Under the pieces are notes generated by a model that saw only the letters and a list, made by a program, of their open reading frames with translations, was not told the DNA's origin and searched no databases. The position numbers and the translations under genes were made by a program. Positions 1 to 6,719 of a DNA stretch of 9,416 nt are shown one piece after another. Position 1 is the first letter of the stretch, and each line of letters opens with the position of its first letter. Source of the DNA: CAZBBB01 sp964490005 (GTDB taxonomy: Bacteria > Planctomycetota > B15-G4); contig CAZBBB010000116.1 in NCBI GenBank assembly GCA_964490005.1, positions 1 to 9,416 on the forward strand. The letters are read 5' to 3'.

Positions 1-498
1 GCTCGTCGTCGTCGCGGGCGGCGAGGGCGGCGTCTCGTCGAGGTGCACGACCGCCGCCGGCCCGGCCGTGCGCGCGAAGGGCGCGAGGTCGACGAGCGGC
101 GCGCCGTCCTCGGTCGTCACCACGCGCGACTCGAAGGCCGCGACCTCCACGCCGCCGAGCAGCGAGAGCCGCTCGCGCGCGTCGTCGGGAAAGCGCGGCG
201 CGATGAGCACGAAGCGCGGACGCAGCGAGGCGTCGAGGCCGCCCTCGCCGAACAGTCGCGTGAGCAGGTGCCGACCGCGCGCGAGCGCCGGGACGATCGC
301 GGCCATGCGCACCAGTTCGGCGCCGATGTCGCCCTTGCCGAACAGCACCACGACCGGATAACCCAGCGTGTCGCGCAGCAGCAGGTCGGCCACCGCGCCC
401 TCGTCGAGCAGCAGCCGACGGTCGAGCAGCACCAGCCCGCGCTCGAGGCGCTCGGGGTGCCGCCCGATCCAGTCGATCACAGCATCCCGGCTGTTCAT
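1..498 (-). CDS. NucS-like nuclease-fold protein, probably inactive (3' end outside window)
   Basis: The visible part is the first 166 residues; the C-terminus lies beyond the window edge. It begins MNSRDAVIDWIGRHPERLE. Residues 36-55 (VADLLLRDTLGYPVVVLFGK) have the layout of the core of NucS/DUF91-type PD-(D/E)XK nucleases, in which an Asp in a D-L-L segment is followed by a strand ending E-x-K. The later RPRFVLIAPRFPDDARERL (93-111) and VEVAAFE (117-123) match the following strand-helix-strand of that fold. Asp38 is present, but the E-x-K position reads L52-F53-G54, so catalysis is probably lost. The tail from about 155 is rich in Pro and Thr and looks like a linker. The ATG at 498-496 is the first sensible start; no clear Shine-Dalgarno site precedes it. 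It diverges from the aminotransferase gene. Family placement is from motif memory; the role (DNA-binding or repair accessory) is inference. Confidence 0.6.
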   Translation of the reverse strand, partial: MNSRDAVIDWIGRHPERLERGLVLLDRRLLLDEGAVADLLLRDTLGYPVVVLFGKGDIGAELVRMAAIVPALARGRHLLTRLFGEGGLDASLRPRFVLIAPRFPDDARERLSLLGGVEVAAFESRVVTTEDGAPLVDLAPFARTAGPAAVVHLDETPPSPPATTTS

Positions 499-627
499 GG
501 CCCGCGCGCCGACAGGAGTGTCGCCGGCGGTGCTTGGACCGGCCGGTTCGGCGTAGTGTAGAACGGATCGCGTCGCCTCGGGGGCCGCCCCCGTCGACGC
601 GCCGCGCTCCCGCGAGGCCCGCTCGCC
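499..627. other. Divergent intergenic region
   Basis: These 129 bp separate two divergent genes and must hold the start signals for both. On the minus strand TACACT (plus 556-561) could be a -10 box, but no -35 box at standard spacing is visible. On the plus strand GCGAGG (612-617) is a plausible ribosome binding site for the GTG at 628. No RNA gene or repeat is seen. Confidence 0.4.
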
Positions 628-1776
628 GTGCCCGACGTCCTCGCCGACCTTCGCCGAGCCTTTCCGGCCGCGGAATTCGGGGTCTACTTCAATCACGCGG
701 CCGTCGCTCCGATCGCGACACCCGTCGCGCGGGCGATGCGGGAATTCCTCGACGAGTGCAGCCGGCACGGCTCGGCCGGCTTCGCCGACTGGCTGGCGCT
801 GCGCGAGACGGCCCGGGCGGCGGCGGCCGCGCTGGTCGGCGGAGATCCGTCGGAGATCGCGTTCACCACGAGCACCTCGCAGGGGCTGCTGCTCGTCGCC
901 GAGGGGCTCGAGCTGCGCCCCGGCGACCGCATCGTCGTCATCGAAGATGACTTTCCGGCGAACCGGATTCCATGGGAACGTCAGCGCCGCCGCGGCGCGG
1001 AGATCGTCGTCGTGGCGCGCCGGCAGGGGCGCGTGCCGGTCGCCGCGCTGCTCGACGCGATCGACGAGCGCACCGTGCTGCTCGCCCTGCCGTGGGTGCT
1101 CTACGACAACGGCTACCGCATCGACCTGCCCGCGCTCGGCGCGGCGCTGCGTTCGGTGAACGCGGGGCGCGCGCGCCCGGTGCGGCTGTGCGTCGACGCG
1201 ATCCAGGGCCTGGGGGCCTTGCCGCTCGACGCGCGCGCTTGCGGCATCGACTTCCTCTCGGCCGACAGCCACAAGTGGATGCTCGGGCTCGAGGGCATCG
1301 GCCTGTTCTGGTGCCGGCGCGAACTGGTGACGTCGCTCGACGCGCCGCAGCTCTCGTGGTGGAGCCTGGCACGCCCCTTCGCGCGCTGGGAGCCGGGCGC
1401 GCCCTGGCAGCCCGACGCGCGCCGCTGGGAGTACGCCTGCCTGCCGACGGTCGGCCTGTACGGCCTGGCCGCCGCGCTGGCGATGCTGAACGCGACCGGG
1501 CCCGAGCGCATGGCGCGGCGCATCCTCGAGCTGACCGGCGCGCTCGCCGACGGACTGCGCGAGCGCGGCTGGGAGCTGCTCTCGCCGCTCGGCGCCGAGA
1601 CCGAACGCTCGGGCATCGTGACGGCCCGGCGGCCCGGCGGCCGCGTCGAGGACGACCTCTCGGCGCTGGCCCGCGCCGGCGTCCAGGCCACGCCCCGCGG
1701 CGGCGGCATCCGCTTCTCGCCGCACGCGTGGAACACGCTCGACGAGGTCGGCCGGGTGCTCGAGGCCCTGCCGTGA
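628..1776 (+). CDS. Aminotransferase class V-fold PLP-dependent enzyme
   Basis: This 382-residue protein is a fold-type I PLP enzyme of the class V group (cysteine desulfurase / isopenicillin N epimerase-like). Its length is normal for the family. The N-terminal YFNHAAVAPI (20-29) is the substrate-loop motif. TSTSQGLLLVAEGL (81-94) binds the cofactor phosphate. CVDAIQGLGALPLD (188-201) supplies Asp190 and Gln193, which contact the pyridine ring and O3'. SADSHKWMLG (211-220) carries the Schiff-base Lys216. The C-terminal RFSPHAWNT (362-370) is the usual Arg-containing small-domain motif. The mobile-loop catalytic Cys of SufS/NifS is not recognisable, so sulfur transfer is not supported and the substrate is unknown. 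It starts with GTG; GAGG at 614-617 lies 10 nt upstream. Its stop overlaps the start of the next gene (GTGA), so the two are probably translationally coupled. Confidence 0.9.
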   Translation: MPDVLADLRRAFPAAEFGVYFNHAAVAPIATPVARAMREFLDECSRHGSAGFADWLALRETARAAAAALVGGDPSEIAFTTSTSQGLLLVAEGLELRPGDRIVVIEDDFPANRIPWERQRRRGAEIVVVARRQGRVPVAALLDAIDERTVLLALPWVLYDNGYRIDLPALGAALRSVNAGRARPVRLCVDAIQGLGALPLDARACGIDFLSADSHKWMLGLEGIGLFWCRRELVTSLDAPQLSWWSLARPFARWEPGAPWQPDARRWEYACLPTVGLYGLAAALAMLNATGPERMARRILELTGALADGLRERGWELLSPLGAETERSGIVTARRPGGRVEDDLSALARAGVQATPRGGGIRFSPHAWNTLDEVGRVLEALP

Positions 1777-2528
1777 GCGCCTCGCCGCTGATGCTGCTGG
1801 GGGCGATCATGGTGCTCGGCGCCGGGGGGCTGCTCGCGCTGCGCGCGCTGGCGCGCCACCTGCGGCCGCTGCAGCCGGGCGACACCGCGCCCGAGGGCTT
1901 CCTGCTGTGGCTGGCGGGCTTCGCCGTGACGATCGCGGCCGGGGCCTGGCTGGCCCCCTCCGGCGCGGGCGCGCCGCTCACGCCGCTGCTGCTCGCGCAG
2001 GCCTTCGGCAGCCTGCTCGGCGTCGGCGCCCTGCTGCTGCTCGCGGCGCTGCGCCGCACGCCGGCGAGCGCGCTCGGACTGCGCGCGCAACGCGGCGTCT
2101 CGCCGGTGCTCACGGGCGTCGTGGCGTGGTGCGCCTTCCTGCCGGTCTACGCGCTCGTGACCTGGCTCAACGCGGCGCTGCTGCACGCGCTGCAGGTCGA
2201 GCAGCCGATGCAGCGCTGGCTGGTGCTGTTCCAACAGGCGCCCGACGGCACGGCCCTGGCGTGGATGCTCATGGTGCTGCTGCTGCCGGCCTGCGAGGAG
2301 CTTCTGTTCCGCGGCGCGCTCTACGGCGGGCTGCGGCGCCTGCTGCAGCCGGCGGCGGCGGTGGCGAGCGCGGCGCTCGTGTTCGGGCTGGTGCACGAGC
2401 CGCTGGCGCTGCTGCCCGCCGCGGCGCTCGGCGCCGCGCTGGCGCTGCTCTACGAGCGCACCGGCAGCCTCGCCGCGCCGCTCGTCTTCCACGCCTTGCA
2501 CAACGGCCTCACGCTCGCGATGGTGTGA
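1773..2528 (+). CDS. CPBP-family (CAAX/ABI-type) intramembrane protease
   Basis: This is a 251-residue integral membrane protein with hydrophobic segments at about 6-28, 44-63, 71-93, 112-138 and 162-175, plus further hydrophobic helices in the C-terminal half. All three signature motifs of the CPBP/Rce1 glutamic intramembrane protease family are present: EELLFR (Glu175, Glu176, Arg180), FGLVH (Phe204, His208) and HALHN (His240, Asn244). The catalytic set therefore looks intact. In bacteria these proteins process peptides, support bacteriocin immunity or act as membrane scaffolds; the substrate here is unknown. The GTG at 1773 overlaps the upstream stop by 4 bp (GTGA) and is preferred. An in-frame ATG at 1791 would shorten the protein by 6 residues. 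It sits between a PLP enzyme and a gamma-CA-like gene, probably in one transcript. Confidence 0.88.
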   Translation: MSASPLMLLGAIMVLGAGGLLALRALARHLRPLQPGDTAPEGFLLWLAGFAVTIAAGAWLAPSGAGAPLTPLLLAQAFGSLLGVGALLLLAALRRTPASALGLRAQRGVSPVLTGVVAWCAFLPVYALVTWLNAALLHALQVEQPMQRWLVLFQQAPDGTALAWMLMVLLLPACEELLFRGALYGGLRRLLQPAAAVASAALVFGLVHEPLALLPAAALGAALALLYERTGSLAAPLVFHALHNGLTLAMV

Positions 2529-2554
2529 GCCCTCCCCCGCGAGGCCGCGCGCCG

Positions 2555-3064
2555 ATGTCCGACGAAGACCACGCCCGACCCTGCCTGCGCGTCCGCGGAC
2601 AGGCGCTCGTCGCCAGCACGGCGGTCGTCGTCGGCGACGTGCAGCTCGGCCGGGACGCCAGCATCTGGTACGGCGCGGTCGTGCGCGGCGACTGCGCCCG
2701 CATCACGATCGGGCCGCTCACCAACGTGCAGGACGGCGCGGTCGTCCACGCCGACACCGGCGTGCCCAACGACATCGGCGCCGCGGTCACCATCGGCCAC
2801 GGCGCGGTCGTGCACGGCCGCAGCGTCGGCGACGGCACGCTCATCGGCATCAAGGCGGTCGTGCTCGGCGGCGCGCGCGTCGGCGAAGGCTGCCTGATCG
2901 CCGCCGGCGCGATCGTGAAGGAGCACGCCGTGATCCCGCCGCGCTCGCTGGTCGCCGGCGTGCCCGGCAAGATCGTCCGGCAGCTCAGCGAGGAGGAGGC
3001 CGCCGGCCTGCGCGAGCACGCCGCGCACTACCTGCAGATCGCGAAGGGCCACCTGCGCGACTGA
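2555..3064 (+). CDS. Gamma-carbonic-anhydrase-like hexapeptide protein
   Basis: This 169-residue left-handed beta-helix protein has repeated hexapeptide turns (VVVGDVQLG, VVLGGARVG, LIAAGAIV). It belongs to the YrdA/PaaY/CamH-like gamma-carbonic anhydrase family and has typical length. The three expected zinc ligands are visible: His65 (VVHAD), and His82 and His87 (IGHGAVVHG). The substrate-side residues Arg44 and Asp46 (VVRGD) and Gln59 (NVQD) are also conserved. The acidic proton-shuttle loop of archaeal Cam is absent, as in most bacterial members, so carbonic anhydrase activity is possible but not certain; members of this family also act as thioesterase-type or uncharacterised metalloproteins. 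The ATG at 2555 has GAGG at 2541-2544, 10 nt upstream. It lies 26 bp after the protease stop and is probably the last gene of the cluster. Confidence 0.9.
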   Translation: MSDEDHARPCLRVRGQALVASTAVVVGDVQLGRDASIWYGAVVRGDCARITIGPLTNVQDGAVVHADTGVPNDIGAAVTIGHGAVVHGRSVGDGTLIGIKAVVLGGARVGEGCLIAAGAIVKEHAVIPPRSLVAGVPGKIVRQLSEEEAAGLREHAAHYLQIAKGHLRD

Positions 3065-3065
3065 C

Positions 3066-3082
3066 GGGCGGGCGGGGCGGGG
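3066..3082 (+). other. G-quadruplex-type G-run after the gamma-CA stop codon
   Basis: Two bases after the TGA, the coding strand reads G3-C-G3-C-G4-C-G4. That is a canonical four-tract motif with 1-nt loops. It could fold in mRNA or non-template DNA and act in transcript 3'-end formation or stability. In very GC-rich DNA such runs also arise by chance. Confidence 0.35.
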
Positions 3083-3197
3083 ACCCGTCGGCGAGGCCGC
3101 GCCCCGGATCGGCCGGAACCGGATACGATGTCGCGGCGCGGGTTCCCGGGCGGCGCGGGCGAGGCGTTGCGGGGCGGGCCTCGACGGAGCACGGACG
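3083..3197. promoter_or_regulatory. Probable promoter region of the FG-GAP gene
   Basis: The gap upstream of the FG-GAP gene (3065-3197 in full) holds a TACGAT hexamer (3124-3129) that could serve as a -10 box, though no good -35 box is seen. GGAACC (3115-3120) and GGTTCC (3141-3146) form a short inverted repeat around it, which could be an operator. GGAG at 3186-3189 lies 8 nt before the ATG at 3198 and is a good ribosome binding site. Confidence 0.3.
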
Positions 3198-5408
3198 ATG
3201 AGTCGAAGTCCACGGAGTCGAGGGCCGGGACGGATGGCAAGCCCGGCGCGTCGCGCGCTGCTCGTCCTGTCGATGCTGGCGCTCGGCGCGGCCGGGGTGG
3301 CCGCGCAGTCGGCCGTCGCCTTCGACGCGCCGCGCCTGCAGCTGGTCTGGCCCCAGCCTTCGGCGATCGTCGCGGGCGACTTCGACGGCAACGGCCGGCT
3401 CGACCTGGCCACCGCGCACGGCGGATACGACCAGGTCTCGGTGCTGTTGTGCCGCAGCGGAGTGGACTTCGGCGACACCGCCTTCCACCAGCTCGCGCAG
3501 GGTGCGAGGTCGCTGGCGACGGCCGACTTCGATCTCGACGGCCACCTCGACCTCGCGACGGCCTTCGCGAATGGCACGAGCGTGCTCTTCGGGCGCGGCG
3601 ACGGATCGTTTCAGCCCGTGGTCCCCACCTTCATGCCGGCCGGCGACGGCCAGGTGCTGGCCGCCGAACTCACCGGTGACGGGCGCCCCGACCTCGTCGT
3701 CGGTTCCTCGCTGGCGCCGGGAGTGCGCGTCCTGCGCGGCCACGGCGACGGACACTTCAGCGAACTCGTCGTGCTGCTTCCCTCCGACACCTGCTCGGCG
3801 CTCGTCGCCGCCGACTTCAACGGCGACGGCCGGACCGACCTCGCCGTCGGCCTCAGGCAGCAGGCCGCCATCGCGGTGCTGCGCGGACTGGGCGGCGGGG
3901 CCTTCTCGGCGCCGGCCGTGTTCGCCACCGGTGCGGCGCCGGCCGGAGTCGCGACCGCGGACTTCAACGGCGACGGGTTGAGCGATCTGGTCGCCACCGC
4001 TGCGGACGGCTCGACGGCTTCGGTGCTGCTGGGCGAGGAACACGGCGGATTCGGCGCTCCCGCCGCCGTCTCGGTCGGCAGCGACCCGACGGGCGTGATC
4101 ACCGGCGACTTCGATGCCGACGGCTGGCAGGACATCGCGGTCACGCGCGGCTTCGATCATGCGCTCGTCGTGAGCAGCGGCCTCGGCAACGGCGCCTTCG
4201 CGCCGCCGCGCACGTTCATCGTCGGCCGCGGTCCCGTGGCGCTCGCGGCCGCGTCGCCGACCGCCGACGGATCGGCGGTCGTCGCCGTCGCGAGTGCGAC
4301 GTCCGGCACCGTGACGGTGCTCAGCCTCGCCGACGAGAGCTGCTGCTCGGGCCTGCCGACGCTCGACGTGGGCACCTCTCCGCGCAGCCTCGTGTCCGCG
4401 GACCTCGACGCCGACGGCTCGCCCGACCTCGCCACGGCGGACCTGGGCGCGAACACCGTCACGGTCCTGCTCAACGAAGGTCGCGGCACGTTCGGCAAGC
4501 GGACCGTCGTGGCCGGTGCCTCCGCCCCTTGGTCGCTCGCCGCCGGCGACTTCGATCACGACGGCCAGCTCGACCTGATCGTCTCCGGCTACTTCTCCAA
4601 GAGCCTCACCGTGCTGCGCGGCATGGGCGGCGGCGTGTTCGTGCCCTCGCTGCCGACCTGGCTGGCGTTCGGAGCCGCGAAGCTGGTCGCCGGCGACTGG
4701 AACTTCGACGGCCGGGACGACGCGGCGGTCGAACTGGTCGGCGAGGAGGCGATCGGCGTGTTCATGAGCGTGCGCACGACGCTGCTCTCGTCGACGTTCG
4801 TGGACGTCGGCACGGCGCTCCGCGACCTGCTGGTCGCCGACGTGAACGTCGACACCGTGCCGGACCTGGTGTCGCTCACGGCGAACAGCGCGAGAGTCTC
4901 GTTCGGTCTGGGAAACGGCGCGTTCCTGCCCGCCGTGACGCAGCTCATCGCCTCCGGCCAGCGCGCGGCGCAGGTGGCGGACATGGACGGAGACGGCCTC
5001 CCCGACCTCGTCACGGGCGGCGGGGATGCGACCGATCCCGGGCCGACGTCGCTCGGCTTCCAGCACCCGCCGAGGCTGGACGTGATGCTCGGCGCCGGCA
5101 ACGGCGGCTTCCAGTTGCTGCAGTCCCCGTTCGTCCCGTTCGCCGTGTACGACCTTTGCGTGGCCGACTTCACCGGCGACGGCGTACTCGACGTCGCGAC
5201 CTCCAGTTCGTGGGCCAACTGCGTCTCGGTCCTGCCCGGGCTCGGTTCGGGCCGCCTCGGCCCGCCGAAAAACTACGTCACGGGCCTCTCGCCCCAGGCC
5301 CTCGTCGCGGCGGACTTCGACGGCGACGGCCGGATCGACCTCGCCGTCGCCAACGACGCCGGCTCGGTGAGCCTGCTGCGCAACGCCGGAGGCGAGCGCT
5401 CGCCCTGA
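3198..5408 (+). CDS. Secreted FG-GAP/VCBS repeat protein, two predicted beta-propellers
   Basis: This 736-residue exported protein has a signal peptide with hydrophobic core LLVLSMLALGAAG and a likely cleavage at VAA|QS (after residue 36). The mature part consists almost entirely of FG-GAP/VCBS units, each centred on a calcium-binding D-x-D-x-D-G-x-x-D-L loop. Loops begin near residues 61, 110, 157, 206, 255, 304, 353, 402, 451, 500, 548, 595, 657 and 706, so the period is 49 with few deviations. Fourteen units suit two seven-bladed propellers, the integrin-alpha-like fold. Unit 7 (SPTADGSAVVAVA) has lost its acidic residues. A 13-residue insert lies between units 12 and 13. Cys382-Cys383 follow unit 7. 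No sorting domain or anchor is seen at the C-terminus. The role is probably extracellular binding or adhesion; the ligand is unknown. GGAG 8 nt upstream supports the ATG at 3198; the ATG at 3234, with AGGG 9 nt upstream, is an alternative giving a more compact signal peptide. Confidence 0.88.
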   Translation: MSRSPRSRGPGRMASPARRALLVLSMLALGAAGVAAQSAVAFDAPRLQLVWPQPSAIVAGDFDGNGRLDLATAHGGYDQVSVLLCRSGVDFGDTAFHQLAQGARSLATADFDLDGHLDLATAFANGTSVLFGRGDGSFQPVVPTFMPAGDGQVLAAELTGDGRPDLVVGSSLAPGVRVLRGHGDGHFSELVVLLPSDTCSALVAADFNGDGRTDLAVGLRQQAAIAVLRGLGGGAFSAPAVFATGAAPAGVATADFNGDGLSDLVATAADGSTASVLLGEEHGGFGAPAAVSVGSDPTGVITGDFDADGWQDIAVTRGFDHALVVSSGLGNGAFAPPRTFIVGRGPVALAAASPTADGSAVVAVASATSGTVTVLSLADESCCSGLPTLDVGTSPRSLVSADLDADGSPDLATADLGANTVTVLLNEGRGTFGKRTVVAGASAPWSLAAGDFDHDGQLDLIVSGYFSKSLTVLRGMGGGVFVPSLPTWLAFGAAKLVAGDWNFDGRDDAAVELVGEEAIGVFMSVRTTLLSSTFVDVGTALRDLLVADVNVDTVPDLVSLTANSARVSFGLGNGAFLPAVTQLIASGQRAAQVADMDGDGLPDLVTGGGDATDPGPTSLGFQHPPRLDVMLGAGNGGFQLLQSPFVPFAVYDLCVADFTGDGVLDVATSSSWANCVSVLPGLGSGRLGPPKNYVTGLSPQALVAADFDGDGRIDLAVANDAGSVSLLRNAGGERSP
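3378..5348 (+). repeat. Fourteen in-gene FG-GAP repeats, about 147 bp period
   Basis: Codons for the D-F-D/N-x-D-G core recur at about 147-bp intervals through the gene above (for example DFDGNG, DFNGDG, DFDADG, DFDHDG, DMDGDG). They are divergent at nucleotide level, so they mark old domain duplication, not a recent tandem repeat. Confidence 0.85.
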
Positions 5409-5422
5409 GCGGCGCGCGCCGC
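5409..5422. terminator. 14-bp GC palindrome in convergent gap, possible bidirectional terminator
   Basis: Only 19 bp separate the stops of the convergent FG-GAP and lipoprotein genes, and 14 of them (GCGGCGCGCGCCGC) form a perfect palindrome. There is no T-run on either side, so this is not a classical intrinsic terminator. Confidence 0.3.
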
Positions 5423-5427
5423 GCCGT

Positions 5428-5658
5428 TCAGATCGGGATCTCGTCGACGAGGTCGGCGGCTTCGTCGATGCCGTCGTGGGCCGCGTCGCCCGCGGCCGGC
5501 ACGATCGAGACGACCGCGCCGACCACGCGCATCGGCACCGTGACCAGCTTGGTCAGCACGCAGCCGCCGAGCGGCGCGACGGCGAGCAGCAGCGCGAGCA
5601 GGCGCAGCGCGGCGCGGCGCCGGCCTCCTCGCGCGCCGGCCTCGGCGCGGGCCGTCAC
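5428..5658 (-). CDS. Small lipoprotein (LVTVPMRVVGAVVSIVP type)
   Basis: This 76-residue protein has a basic start (RRRAALR), a hydrophobic core (LLALLLAVAPL) and a lipobox LGGC with Cys33, so it should be lipidated and exported. The mature 44 residues, VLTKLVTVPMRVVGAVVSIV followed by PAAGDAAHDGIDEAADLVDE and IPI, have one amphipathic/hydrophobic stretch and an acidic tail. I recall similar short lipoproteins with the same L-V-T-V-P-M-R and D-x-I-D-x-A-A-D pattern in proteobacteria and planctomycetes, annotated only as uncharacterised. The GTG start at 5658-5656 overlaps the stop of the upstream secreted-protein gene (GTGA), implying coupled translation. No function is known. It ends 19 bp from the convergent FG-GAP gene. 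Confidence 0.75.
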   Translation of the reverse strand: MTARAEAGARGGRRRAALRLLALLLAVAPLGGCVLTKLVTVPMRVVGAVVSIVPAAGDAAHDGIDEAADLVDEIPI

Positions 5659-6617
5659 GGGAACAGGCACCGCAGCACGTTCGTGGCGTCGAAGCCCGCC
5701 GGACCGCCGGCATCCGGCGTCCACGACTGCACGTAGATCGAGGCGCCGCTCGGGATGCCCGGCGGCGTGGTCGCCGGCAGCACGACGGTCCCCAGGCCCG
5801 TCCCGAAGGGGATGACCAGGTCGACCGTCGGGCCCATGACGCCGCCCTTGAAGGGCGCCAGCAGCGTGGCGAAGCCGACGACGACGTTCGTGGTCGTGAA
5901 GGTCGGCAACCCGGTCATCGTGAGCGAGAAGTTGCCGCCCGCCGCGAGCGAGCCGCTGCCCGTCAGCACCGGCGCGTGGTTGCCCGCCAGGCCGTTGCCC
6001 AGGTTGATGAACTGACCGGTGCCGCCGCCCGCGATCGTGACCGTCGAGCGGATGACGAGGTCGCCCGACACGCCGAAGCTGCACAGATTCGCCCACTGGC
6101 CGTTCGTCTGGCGCACCCAGTTCTTGCCGCCCTGGCAGCCGTTGGTGTCGGTGACCATGTTCGGCGAGTGCAGGCCGAACTGGCTGCCCGTGCTGATGAT
6201 CCGGCAACCCACGGTGAAGGGGCCGTTCATGACGAGGTTGCTGGCCGAGACGTCCCAGGTGTTGAGGCCGCCGGCGACGAACGAGAGCTGCGGCGAGGTG
6301 TAGACCGCCGCGCCGAGCGAGGGGCTGGCGCCCGAGATCGTCGCCGTGCTCCACACGTAGAGCTGCACCGTCATCGAGGTCTGCGCGACGAGCGGCGACT
6401 TCTCGATGAAGACCTGCAGGTCCTTGAGCGTGACCGGGTACTGGCCGGCCGAGGCCGAGAGCACGGCCGCGCCGGTCTCGCCGGTGACGAAGCCGAGCTG
6501 CACGGCGACCTGCCCGCCGTCCACGACGGAGTCGTTCTTGAGCACGACGTCGGTGGCGGCCGCGGAGGGGGCGAGCGCGAGCAGGGTGCCGATCAGCAGG
6601 GTGGTGATGCGCATCAT
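5655..6617 (-). CDS. Secreted beta-rich protein of unknown function, planctomycete-type C-terminal module
   Basis: This 320-residue exported protein has a signal peptide (MRITTLLIGTLLALAPSAAA) with cleavage near residues 20-22. Residues about 23-200 form a domain rich in Val, Thr, Ser and Gly, probably a beta-sandwich, containing GFVTGETGAAVL and four Cys (138, 161, 179, and 317 near the C-terminus) that could make disulfides. From about 214 to 320 there is a second module: PVLTGSGSLAAGGNFSLTMT, then FKGGVMGPTVDLVIPFGTG, then IPSGASIYVQSWTPDAGG. This kind of G-x-F-x-L-x-x-x-G ... Y-V-Q-x-W-x-x-D-A module recurs at the C-terminus of many secreted planctomycete proteins (recalled, not searched). 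No enzyme motif is recognised. The ATG at 6617 or the adjacent ATG at 6614 may start it; no strong ribosome binding site is visible. It is coupled to the downstream lipoprotein gene. Confidence 0.72.
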   Translation of the reverse strand: MMRITTLLIGTLLALAPSAAATDVVLKNDSVVDGGQVAVQLGFVTGETGAAVLSASAGQYPVTLKDLQVFIEKSPLVAQTSMTVQLYVWSTATISGASPSLGAAVYTSPQLSFVAGGLNTWDVSASNLVMNGPFTVGCRIISTGSQFGLHSPNMVTDTNGCQGGKNWVRQTNGQWANLCSFGVSGDLVIRSTVTIAGGGTGQFINLGNGLAGNHAPVLTGSGSLAAGGNFSLTMTGLPTFTTTNVVVGFATLLAPFKGGVMGPTVDLVIPFGTGLGTVVLPATTPPGIPSGASIYVQSWTPDAGGPAGFDATNVLRCLFP

Positions 6618-6719
6618 CGTTCAAGATCCGGACAGGGAATGGACGAAAGGCCGCGGACGTTGGTCGGGGAGTCTAACACCGCAGTCCGGATCGGAGGGGC
6701 CGCCGCGGCCCGGCAGAAG
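6618..6719. promoter_or_regulatory. Divergent promoter region with 9-bp inverted repeat
   Basis: This 102-bp gap serves the divergent secreted-protein and LOG genes. GATCCGGAC (6625-6633) and GTCCGGATC (6684-6692) form a perfect 9-bp inverted repeat, one arm close to each gene start. GTGTTAGACT on the minus strand (6671-6680) contains a possible -10 box. The arms could be operator half-sites, but each contains the self-complementary TCCGGA, which raises the chance of coincidence. Confidence 0.3.
6693..6719 (+). promoter_or_regulatory. Possible hairpin-bridged ribosome binding site of the LOG gene
   Basis: No Shine-Dalgarno sequence lies at normal distance from the ATG at 6720. GGAG (6693-6696) is 23 nt away, but the intervening GGGCCG (6697-6702) and CGGCCC (6706-6711) can pair with a 3-nt loop. 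Folding would leave 8 nt between GGAG plus hairpin and the ATG, which is a normal spacing. Confidence 0.3.

Noticed and set aside
556..561. TACACT on the minus strand as promoter of the nuclease-fold gene
   Set aside because: No -35 element at 16-18 bp and only one hexamer match, expected by chance.
628..1776. Cysteine desulfurase (SufS/IscS) assignment
   Set aside because: The PLP lysine and fold motifs fit, but no catalytic-loop Cys is recognisable and no Fe-S assembly genes lie nearby.
2540..3103. Repeated CGAGGCCGCGC near 2540 and 3092
   Set aside because: Short GC-rich words like this recur by chance in DNA of this composition; the first copy is simply the gamma-CA ribosome binding site.
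2985..5066. Long opposite-strand open frame within the FG-GAP gene (693 codons)
   Set aside because: It is a GC-rich shadow: Arg/Gly/Ala-heavy low-complexity translation with no motif, while the plus strand encodes regularly spaced FG-GAP units.
3378..5348. Regularly spaced repeats resembling a CRISPR or tandem array
   Set aside because: The 147-bp period reflects protein domain repeats with divergent nucleotides, in a continuous reading frame.
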